From contig JAUIRK010001058.1 of the NCBI GenBank assembly GCA_030549495.1, positions 137,294-201,293 on the forward strand: 64,000 bases of DNA, in the 5' to 3' direction. The notes beneath the pieces were generated by a model. It was not told the origin of the DNA. It searched no databases and saw only the letters and a program-made list of their open reading frames with translations. The translations under genes and the position numbers were made by a program. This DNA comes from Nectonema munidae (Eukaryota; Nematomorpha; Nectonematoida; Nectonematidae). Below, one piece after another: positions 11,401-18,545 of the stretch. Within the stretch, counting starts at the first letter, position 1; each line of letters starts with the position of its first letter.

Positions 11401-12803
11401 GTCTTCTTTTAGTTTAACTTAATAACCAACATGGATAGATTGATATGCTGTTTAAAAAGGAATCATGAACAGAAACTATTGATCGGACAGATGCTTTATA
11501 ACTAATTCTTAAAACTTCTATCTTAAAAAGTCTGTAACGTGAAAATCTTTTGTGTCATGCTCAGTGCTTAAAAGTGTTTACACTTGTGGGAAAACAAATT
11601 TCATTTTTTACTTTAATGCAAGCAACTCAACTCCTGTTTTGGTAAGTTTTATATCATTGACTAGGTGATCAAGATCTTTTTAGTCTGGAGAATGAAGCTT
11701 ACATCTTTTTTCCATTCCATAAATAAATCATCGTGATCCGAAATATCAATATCAGATGTAGATTTCTATGCTGAACATACTGGAATTGGCAAATCATCGC
11801 CGATCTATATTCATTCTGAAGTTACGAATCCTTGTAGAGTTGAATTACAAATAGAGATTACACGAGCAACCGATATCTTATCCTGGTTTCTGATTCACAC
11901 AAAAATATTCTTCATGTGATTCAATATTTTGTGGCACTTAAAATGTATCTTGCTTGCTTTAGGATAATATATTTCACACAATAAAATTAGTTTATAACTT
12001 ATAATATCGTTTAGCTATTTTCAATGCAATTACTGGAACAAATAAAAAATACAAAGTTTGCTCAAAATGAGGATTAATCAAAAATAATAAAAATATCAAT
12101 GTTACGAAAAAACAAACACAACCATTGTATTGAGTGAATTCAATTTACACAAGAAAATGACAAAAATAGATTGAAACATTATTATTTAGATCCAAGCAAA
12201 TTTTATGATATATATTTTGATTCACTGTAACTATTAAAATATTTAAATTTTTATCTCGTGCAATGTTGGTTCTTAATTTGGCCTTTTGTATTAAAAAAAG
12301 GTTGAAAAATTCTGTACTACAATTTTAATAATACGCGTAATTTTTTTAACTGCGTTCATTTAGTGAGCATAAATTAGACTGAACTACATGATAGTCATGA
12401 ACACCTACTTTTCAAGGCAGTACTCTATTTTTTCAGAGAGAGAGAGAGAGCGCGAACTCAAAAAATAAATGTTATCTTTAAAATCTAAAAAACTTAGGAA
12501 GACCCATATATATTTCAAGATTTAGGTGTAATCTTTTTAAAAAAATTAATTAGCCTAAGCCGGTTAAGAATCTAAAAGTAGAGACATGAGGGTAGTTATG
12601 ATAGAAATTAAAGTATACATACCTTTAGGAGGATAAAGAATGGACGAAAAAGAAGCTTCACGAGGAAAAAGAAGAAAGGGATAAATAACTTTTTTCTTTA
12701 TTGACAAAATAATTTCATCCAAGCCACCAATGCTGGACCAAGTTGTGGAAAACCTTGCACTATCTATCACACTACACGCAACTTCTAATTCATATTGATT
12801 TAA
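2367..12803 (-). CDS. ATAD1: ATAD1/Msp1-like AAA+ ATPase, 8 exons, 5' end missing
   Basis: ATAD1/Msp1 proteins are outer mitochondrial and peroxisomal membrane AAA+ ATPases that pull mislocalised tail-anchored proteins out of the membrane. Minus-strand exons at 12803-12623, 9775-9707, 8076-7988, 7939-7897, 6314-6112, 3985-3935, 3586-3441 and 2469-2367 have GT..AG borders and join in one frame of 294 residues plus stop. In order they carry the linker with TWSSIGGLDE, Walker A (GLPGCGKT), pore loop (EYYGST), Walker B (IIFIDEID), sensor 1 (GATN), an RR arginine-finger pair (AIYRRFSERF) and sensor 2 (FSGSDIKDLC). Human ATAD1 is 361 residues, so about 65-75 N-terminal residues, including the membrane helix, are missing here. 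Walker A has L where the family has P, and the pore loop has YY for WY. The family assignment is firm; whether this is the only orthologue or a diverged paralogue is not clear. Confidence 0.85.
3441..3586 (-). CDS. ATAD1: ATAD1-like exon: sensor 2 region
   Basis: Acceptor TTTTTAG, donor GTATGA. It encodes LEDDVNLEALSEKMYAFSG followed by SDIKDLCRRAV, equivalent to the GFSGSDLKEMCRDAA sensor 2 helix of ATAD1. It ends in phase 2 and joins the terminal exon cleanly. Confidence 0.85.
3935..3985 (-). CDS. ATAD1: ATAD1-like 51-base mini-exon
   Basis: A 17-codon exon (NLAQRTEILKVILKDSN) between acceptor AACAG and donor GTAACT. It matches the QREAILKLILKNENV segment of ATAD1 and fills the gap between its neighbours in phase 0. 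It is easily missed because it is so short. Confidence 0.8.
4263..4846 (-). mobile_element. Tigger/pogo-type DNA transposon, internally deleted
   Basis: The ends are inverted: CAGTAAACTCC on the left, and GGAGTTTACTG on the right. Both are flanked by TA (4261-4262 and 4847-4848), the target duplication of Tc1/mariner elements including pogo/Tigger. At 584 bases it is far too short for a whole transposase. A minus-strand ORF inside keeps only the N-terminal DNA-binding region. It sits in an ATPase intron. Confidence 0.75.
4488..4784 (-). pseudogene. Tigger transposase N-terminal relic (CENP-B-like HTH)
   Basis: The 98-residue ORF contains NEMSRQFGLPCLKTIINQSK, the pattern of the Psq/CENP-B N-terminal helix-turn-helix of Tigger transposases, where an arginine- or glutamine-rich helix is followed by a repeated 'I.N..K' helix. 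The later IKAWYSKHLKR resembles the start of the second HTH. The DDE catalytic domain is absent. Confidence 0.6.
5360..5477 (-). repeat. One end of a hAT-type element
   Basis: Read on the minus strand from 5477, it starts CAGTGGTTTTCAAACGGGAG, a typical hAT terminus. No matching second end was found nearby, so its length is uncertain and it may be truncated. Confidence 0.4.
6112..6314 (-). CDS. ATAD1: ATAD1-like exon: sensor 1 and arginine fingers
   Basis: Acceptor TGCTAAG, donor GTAACT. The first two bases complete the Asp of IDEID from the previous exon. The exon encodes DSFLSIKS, an RIDGIL segment matching LWDGL of ATAD1, then ILLVGATN (sensor 1) and DPAIYRRFSERFIIPMP (arginine-finger pair). 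Confidence 0.88.
6544..6674. repeat. piggyBac-type MITE, divergent
   Basis: TTAA at 6540-6543 precedes CCCTCGTGTACAATGCGACA. The right end reads CCCTTTGAGAATTAATG on the other strand, followed by CTAA, a decayed TTAA. The inside has the CAGAAGATT-like segment in reverse. Related in design to the TTAA family elsewhere in the window. Confidence 0.5.
7386..7656 (+). repeat. hAT-type MITE, copy 1 of a pair
   Basis: The ends are CAGAGCCGGCCCTAG and CTAAGGCCGGCCCTG (inverted). Flanks are ACAATAAT at 7378-7385 and ACAATACT at 7657-7664, a near-perfect 8-bp duplication typical of hAT elements. It is closely similar along its whole length to the copy at 16046-16317. It lies in an intron of the ATPase gene. 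Confidence 0.8.
7897..7939 (-). CDS. ATAD1: ATAD1-like 43-base exon: Walker B
   Basis: Acceptor TTTTGAAG, donor GTAAGA. It encodes AEKIQPCIIFIDEI, the Walker B strand with its catalytic DE pair. It ends in phase 1 and joins an Asp codon split with the next exon. Confidence 0.88.
7988..8076 (-). CDS. ATAD1: ATAD1-like exon: pore loop
   Basis: Acceptor TTTTGCAG, donor GTAATT. It encodes GVALINVDSSVIMKEYYGST then ERLTSAIFSL, aligning with the ATAD1 segment around DKWYGES, the substrate-gripping pore loop 1. Aromatic character is kept, with YY in place of WY. Confidence 0.86.
9707..9775 (-). CDS. ATAD1: ATAD1-like exon: Walker A
   Basis: Acceptor AATTAAG, donor GTGATA. It encodes GLLLHGLPGCGKTMIARALA then YELG. 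GCGKT supplies the ATP-binding lysine. The usual GPPGCGKT is GLPGCGKT here. Confidence 0.88.
9911..10057 (+). other. Unrecognised coding-like 48-codon stretch
   Basis: The plus-strand frame reads HDTVYDIYSHLVDILKALEE and continues with LDMETFKIAEDKF to a stop at 10055. The composition (charged, helical, few AT-driven residues) looks like genuine protein rather than noise. It has no start codon near its beginning and no visible splice partners. It lies in an intron of the minus-strand ATPase gene, so a processed gene fragment or transposon remnant is likely. Confidence 0.25.
10036..10155. repeat. Dispersed repeat, copy A
   Basis: Shares the ATCTAGNCATAATG, TCATGCCACATAAATTCTT and ACCATTCGCTGTAT blocks in the same order with 12970-13090. 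The minus strand has a coding-like frame (YSEWWAVGALLQEFMWHE), so this is probably part of an unidentified transposon ORF. Confidence 0.6.
10388..10509 (+). repeat. TTAA-flanked MITE (family 1, copy 1)
   Basis: Starts CCCGTTAACGATATCAGACG and ends GTCGATAACCGG followed by TTAA. The interior carries AAGCAGAAGATTTGTATTAA and GCAGACGAT, as in the other copies. TTAA target sites with CCC/GGG ends are the hallmark of piggyBac-type elements. Confidence 0.75.
12436..12450. repeat. (GA)n microsatellite
   Basis: Short run of GA dinucleotides in an ATPase intron. Confidence 0.7.
12623..12803 (-). CDS. ATAD1: ATAD1-like exon: linker and start of AAA domain
   Basis: Acceptor TTTATTAAG after a pyrimidine-rich tract, donor GTATGT. 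It encodes LNQYELEVACSVIDSARF then STTWSSIGGLDEIILSIKK and ends PPKG. This aligns with ATAD1 KLSEYEMSIAAHLVDP..VTWSDIAGLDD. It enters in phase 0, so at least one exon with the membrane anchor must lie upstream, at higher coordinates. Confidence 0.86.
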
Positions 12804-12969
12804 CTTAATAAAAGAGGAATAAAGGAGAGAAGTACAGGGGAAGCAGTTGATCTTGCAAAGATTACGTATCCCCAAAAAATATATCAAATCAAAAACTAAT
12901 TTTTAGAATACATTACAAAAACAGTTATTTAAATGATAAAAAATAACATCTTATACATCTAACCAATTT

Positions 12970-13090
12970 GATCTCATAGTCCAAAAAATCTAGACATAAT
13001 GCCATGAAATTGAGGAACGCATTTCCCCGTTTCTTTCATGCCACATAAATTCTTTTAATAAAGCATCCACAGCGCACCATTCGCTGTATT
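12970..13090. repeat. Dispersed repeat, copy B
   Basis: Second copy of the segment at 10036-10155, in the same orientation and diverged by substitutions and small indels. Confidence 0.6.
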
Positions 13091-13807
13091 CAGAGTTGCA
13101 ATCGCTTTCTATAGCTTGAGTGTAAACAATAATAATAGACAAAAAATATAAAGTAATGGAGCGTATGATGTCTATAAGATCATTTTGAATTTGGCAACAC
13201 GCATTTCATAGGTAGTGGTAGATTGTTGCTATTGTCCGAAATTACAATCTCCATATACCCTATGGGTGGAACAGTAGATAAATCAAGAAAACTGAATACA
13301 CAGAAAGGGAACTTGGTGGTGAGATAGGTTGGAAAGATGACCTCTTTACAAGATCCGAATCAATTAACGAATTAAGAAGATATATTGGACAAATTATTTT
13401 ACTTCATTTAAGCATAGTACAAAATTAGATAATTATTGGCATAAATTTAAAATCAGTTGACATTTATTCTGACGAAAATCTAAGCATTTCTATGAACTTT
13501 TAGGTAAATTTCTAAACTTAATGACTAGATAGGCAAAAAATTGATTAACTGAGTATTTAAAAAATAATTAAATAAATAGCAGGTCCCGGGGCGTTACGAG
13601 TGACTCGAATATGATTGTTGAATATGTCAATCAATAAAATCTTCAACAAATAAGAATTTTAGAATTGTTCTAACGAATCAGAATCATTACACCGACAGAC
13701 GCTAGGTTATTATAATATAGACAAGGTTGAAATTATAGACTGAAAAAGTAAAAAAATATGCGTATGCACATATACAAATAAAAATGAATAAAATTAATTT
13801 TCATTAA

Positions 13808-13922
13808 CCCGGTAGCGACGAGAATAATCAGACGATGTCAAGTGTAAAGCAGACGATTTGTATTAAAAAGCATTAATAAAAGCAGATGATCGTATTTTTA
13901 GTCGACTCTGGTGGTTAATCGG
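13808..13922 (+). repeat. TTAA-flanked MITE (family 1, copy 2)
   Basis: TTAA at 13804-13807 and 13923-13926. Starts CCCGGTAGCGACGAGAATAA and ends GTGGTTAATCGG. It shares the interior GTAAAGCAGACGATTTGTAT with the other copies. Confidence 0.75.
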
Positions 13923-14261
13923 TTAAGCTAAGCTAATTAATAGTAGTTTTAGTAGTGTGTACGTCTGAAACTCTGAAGTAGACAGTACTCAACCAATATA
14001 CCAACGATAACCAAATTTTTAAATAAAGTTTTATATATGAACCTTAATTATTTTTAGCTTTAAAAAATTGAACCCATGTATTCAGATAATTTTACCAGAT
14101 ATATAATTATATTTATTTTGGTAATCCACATAAACCCTTTCTTCAAAAATAATACCTTAAGGACACTTTGATGTTAAATAAACATTTTTGAAGTTAAAAA
14201 TGGAATTTTTTTATTTTTTATATTCTTACTTGAAATTTTAAAAATCATTATTTTTAAATAT

Positions 14262-14440
14262 ACCATTTTTACTTCTAAATTGTATTTTTTCGATTCTAAT
14301 TTGTCTTTTTTTAATTCTAAATTGTCTTTTTTAAGTTCTAAAATGTCGTTTTTAAATTCTAAATGCTATTTCCAAAATAAATTGAAAAAAGACAATATAG
14401 GACTTAAAAAAGACAATTTAGAAGTAAAAATGGTATATAT
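14262..14440. repeat. Tandem 21-22 bp repeats folded into a palindrome
   Basis: About five units of the TTCTAAATTGTCTTTTTTAA type run head to tail from 14273 to about 14367. They are followed by inverted copies, so that ACCATTTTTACTTCTAAATT at the left pairs with AATTTAGAAGTAAAAATGGT at the right. A transcript would form a long stem. The 91-residue plus-strand ORF across it (repeats such as SFLNSK) is a by-product of the repeats. Confidence 0.7.
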
Positions 14441-15353
14441 AGTAGGGTTTCAAGAACAGTTTCAATTTTCAAGATTCACAGGTCTCCAGTATTATATTAA
14501 AAACTTTGTGTCCAATAAATTGTTTACTCTATCTCTGTTTATTTGCATTGTTTAATTTCAAAGGCAAATAAAATCGGAAAACTTTGAGAAAAAATTAGAA
14601 TTTGTTTAAAAAATAATAGGAAGTAAAGTAAATAAAATTATATTTATTTTAAAATTTTACTTTAGATATCTTCTTTTTACCAATAAATTTTTCAAGATCT
14701 TTGCAATTCTAAAAATTTGAAAAAAATATGAATATATAAATATACATAACTTTTTTAAAAAAAGGATGTATGTTTGGAGGCATTAAGTGTACACAATAAA
14801 ATTAGATGGAAGTAAATTTTAGTCATGTAATTAAATTTGAAGGAAGATAGTTTTAAACTCTATATAATTAAAGTATGTATTTTGCTTTGGAATGAAAATA
14901 GATGTTAAATACGTGTTACTACTGTAAACCAATCGTCCATGAAACTTTGCTTGTATCTTGCTCGTTTTATATTTTAAAGAAAATTCCTCTTCATAAAATT
15001 TTATTATAGCATTAGAAGCCGCTTAAAATAATCACCAATAATGTTATAAGCTTTTTTTGTGTTTTGTATGAACAAAAATCGCATATAGAATGCCCGAAAG
15101 AACATCTCATTACTGCAAATCATTTGTCCGCGTAATGTAATCAAGAATATAGACTTGGGTAAGAATAGACTTTATAATTTTTTAAATTCATCATTGATTT
15201 TTTAAATTTTATTTTATTAGAAAAATACGCATTTTAAGGATAAAATTTTTTTTTATCAAATGGATACTAAATATATTTGACTGATATAAAAATAAGATTT
15301 AAACCAATGGCAAAACAATTAAGAATCGTAAGGATTAATTGCTTTCAGAAAAA

Positions 15354-15755
15354 GGACCAAGTAAAAATGAGCACTCCCTGTTTCTATGGGGTTGCTTATC
15401 TTTACTTGCTTATTTATGAAAAATAGAATTGCCTGCAAATATATTGCATAATTTTTCAAAATTTCATAGATTTTGTAACACTATTGCAGCACAATATCAA
15501 TTTGATCAAACTTAATAATAAATTTGTCATTTCAATATATAATTTTATTTTCTAATATAACAATATCAATTTTATTAAATTTGATCCTATATTTTTATTT
15601 TTTTTTCTAATTTATTCTGTTAGTTAAAATCGGGAATGCCTATCTTTACTTATTAAAAATCTATTCTAAAAGGGGGTGCTTTTCTTTACTAGTCAAAAAT
15701 CGGGGGTGCTTTTCTTTACTAGTCATTTTTGGGAGTGCTCATCTTTACTTGATCC
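15354..15755. mobile_element. Unassigned MITE with 8-bp TSD and subterminal motifs
   Basis: Flanked by perfect CAGAAAAA duplications at 15346-15353 and 15756-15763. Terminal inverted repeats of about 24 bases contain CAAGTAAARATGAGCACTCC. The motif GGGNRTGCTYWTCTTTACT recurs as one direct copy inside the left end (about 15388) and four copies at the right end. Such clusters often serve as transposase-binding sites. An 8-bp duplication fits hAT or P-type elements, but the termini (GGAYCAAG) are not typical of hAT. No ORF is present. Confidence 0.7.
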
Positions 15756-16045
15756 CAGAAAAATAAAGCATTCAGAGTGTTAAAATTTGGAAAAAATAAG
15801 CGAGCACAGTACTACTGCAGTGCAATAAGAAAGATAAAATTTTAGAAGCTCCTCGAAACAATGCCCAAATGTACAAGCTCTACAAGTTCCTCTTCATTGT
15901 GTAATTGATAGATTGATGTAATGAGGTAACTTTCAATACAATGAACCGCTTTTAAATATTTTAGGATTTTTTTTTAAATAAAATTTATTGTAAATTTTAT
16001 TTGAGCAAAGCTATGTAGAATACAACTTGTAAAATGATAAATTAA

Positions 16046-16317
16046 CAAGTCCGGCCCTAGTGTTCGCGGGGCCCTATGCAAAATGGATTGCGCGGGGCCC
16101 AGTGTGGGTAGGACAAAGGATTAAAAGTGAGAAATAAGATTTTGAAAAAAAGAAAAGGGATTTTTTATTACATTTTCATTAATACAAAATGACGATCAAA
16201 GTAACTTTACTTTGCGAACCTTGCATTTAGCGAAATCATACAATATATCATCAAATGAAAAAGAAGCGCCGGGCCCACTGCGGCCGCATAGGTTGCAGTG
16301 ACCTAAGGCCGGCCCTG
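16046..16317 (+). repeat. hAT-type MITE, copy 2 of a pair
   Basis: Perfect 8-bp duplication TAAATTAA at 16038-16045 and 16318-16325. Ends CAAGTCCGGCCCTAG and CTAAGGCCGGCCCTG. Near-identical in layout to the copy at 7386-7656, including TTTACTTTGCGAACCTTGCA inside. The intact duplication suggests a fairly recent insertion. Confidence 0.85.
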
Positions 16318-17094
16318 TAAATTAAAAAAAGAAACTCTTAAAAAAACTTTTTAAATTTTCTAATTTTATAGAAAAAAAAATTTAAGATTTAAAAACCCCT
16401 AAAAAAATTTCAATTTTCCAAGATACAAAAAATAAAAAAAACCGAGCTATACCTGAAGGTAGGAGAGCATTTTTGCGTTAAAATTACAAGTGTTATCTAA
16501 CAAAACATTGGCCATGAGACAGCCCCCTAAGTTCTGTTTGAGGTGTACGAGTACCAGAAATAAAAAAATTTATTTCGGAATAGAAGTAATATTAAGAAAA
16601 ACTTTTTACCTCGGAATAAGAGTAATCCTAAAATTATCATTAATCCCCAGTCCAGGACACATGCCAAAATAATCACGCACACACAAAATACTTCTACAAC
16701 ATCAAAACTCCATTCGTTTCTTCTACAAACTATTTAATCGTTAGAAAATCGTAATTGATTTTTACTTCAAAGATATCTTAGTTTATTATTTCTACATCAG
16801 ATGTGTCCTCTAAATGGAAAGATAGTATTTACATTTAACGCTCGGATTAAAATAAAATTTTATTCTTTTTATTTTGATTTCTAAACTTACGAAGTAAATA
16901 AAACTAAATCTTTCATTGACAGTTTCAGACTTGATTCCATACCTCTCAATTGTCCAAAAACAATGATAGAAGTGACATCTAATAATTTAAAGATTTGAAT
17001 AGACTCCTTTTTGGAATATGCGCACATTACACTTTATTTTGTTTTTTTTGGTCCCACATGACTACATCGCCTTATAAATGAAAATAATTGAAAC

Positions 17095-17220
17095 TTTTTT
17101 AAATGTGTCAAGATTTCTGTTTTCAAATTTTTGAACCATAAGAAATGCACAATATGGGACAAGAATGGCTGTGATAACAGTTAAAACAATTTCTTTAATA
17201 AAACTTTCACTTCTAGCCAT
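17095..17220 (-). CDS. Candidate first exon with membrane anchor (ATAD1-like?)
   Basis: The minus-strand ATG at 17220 opens MARSESFIKE followed by a hydrophobic run (IVLTVITAILVPYCAFLMV) and KFENRNLDTFKK, then a weak donor GTTTCA in phase 0. A short N-terminus with one membrane helix is what the ATPase at 12803 lacks, and the phase is compatible. However, about 20 residues of linker would still be missing, so a further small exon would be needed. This is an inference from position, topology and phase only. Confidence 0.3.
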
Positions 17221-17897
17221 TTTAAAAAAAGATTAAAAAAGAAAAATAAATTCAAATTTTTAACTAACCTAGTTTATTGGGATATAAATATCCAGACCAA
17301 ATTTGCATCTGTTATAAGCAACGTTTATCTTCCGTTTAAATTCCTGGTTACACGACGATAAGAGTTGATGATTCAAGTCAAATATAAACAGCAAATAGAA
17401 ATTGAAAAATATAGCACTTTAATAGCTTTTACTTTTGTCATAATAACTATAAAAGTATTTATGAGAAAAATGTCAAACTGCAAGAATAATAAAATTAAGA
17501 CATTATAGTGAAAATCTTTCAAATATATGCATGAAAATTATTCCGATTTTGGCACGATTATACCTATTAAGACACTTCAACCGTATTCTGAATAATTTTA
17601 TAAAAAATTTAAATAGGTTATTTGACTAATCTAAAAAATGTTTTTTCTTCGATTTTCAGATGCCAGTATCTCAAGGAATGGAAACGATGAGGAATAGATC
17701 CAGGTATCATTGAATGAAGAGCTTAAATTCCCAACATTCTGTCAAATTTGATCATTTTAAAAAGTGGAAAATGTGTGACTTATCCATATAAATAAAAATA
17801 AATCCAAATTTTTGCTAAATAATGCAATGTATTTCAATGTTTTTACTATGTTTAGTGGAAAATAAAATAAAAAATTTACTTTTCTTCTAATTTATAG

Positions 17898-18091
17898 TTC
17901 CTACAGCCAATAGATTTTTAGAAATAGAAAACTTAGAATTAAAAAATAACGTGAGAGAAATGCATAAAATGATTAAGTCTTTTGAAAATATTCAAAACAG
18001 GAAAAGAAGCCCATTTATTTTAGATTCTTTTAAGAAATGGATATACAAGGAACATCGAAATGGATATAGTTCTCTCATTGTTATAATTTAA
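17898..18091 (+). other. Unrecognised coding-like block with splice acceptor
   Basis: After TTTATAG, one frame reads PTANRFLEIENLELKNNVRE, continues with HKMIKSFENIQ and SPFILDSFKKWIYKEH, and stops at 18089. The heptad-like pattern suggests a short coiled coil. An upstream segment (17660-17703) with good borders does not match in phase, so I cannot build a gene. It could be an isolated exon or a transposon fragment. Confidence 0.25.
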
Positions 18092-18317
18092 AAAAAATTT
18101 CTATATCTCATCTAAGCGAAGAATATTTTTCAATAACTGGGCAGATGCTAATGATATCAAGATGGAAATGGAACTCAGGACAACACGATCAAAATGCTTC
18201 TTTTTAACCACTAGTAAAATTTACATACGAAAATCTAATTTAATAAATGACTCCTGGAAATGGGGTCGTAGCAAGGGATTGTGGCGCCCCAGGGACAAAG
18301 GTCCTGAAGGGAGCCTC

Positions 18318-18545
18318 TCACCCAGGGCCGTAGCGAGAATTAACTCATCGTACCGCTTATATTTCTTTAATAAAATACTCCAAATTCATCAGTTCGCAAA
18401 ACATCATACATCTTTTCAGACGATGTATGTTGCTCACTACTAGGTATACTTACAATATCTAGTTATGTTTAGGGCCGTAGCGAGAAGAGGGCACGACGGG
18501 CTGTACCCCCTAGCTTCCTCTTATGCCCCCTGATTTCCTATTGTT
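18318..18545 (+). repeat. Two tandem GC-rich repeat heads (GGGCCGTAGCGAG)
   Basis: AGGGCCGTAGCGAGAA occurs at 18323 and again at 18471, the second followed by CCCCCT-rich sequence. They look like 5' fragments of a dispersed repeat related to the one at 811-1137. Confidence 0.45.

Noticed and set aside
14280-14555. 91-residue plus-strand ORF with SFLNSK repeats
   Set aside because: It arises from the 21-22 bp tandem repeat; codons follow repeat units rather than a protein pattern.
17660-17703. Exon joined to the block at 17898-18091
   Set aside because: Borders look good but the phases do not agree and the other frames have stops.
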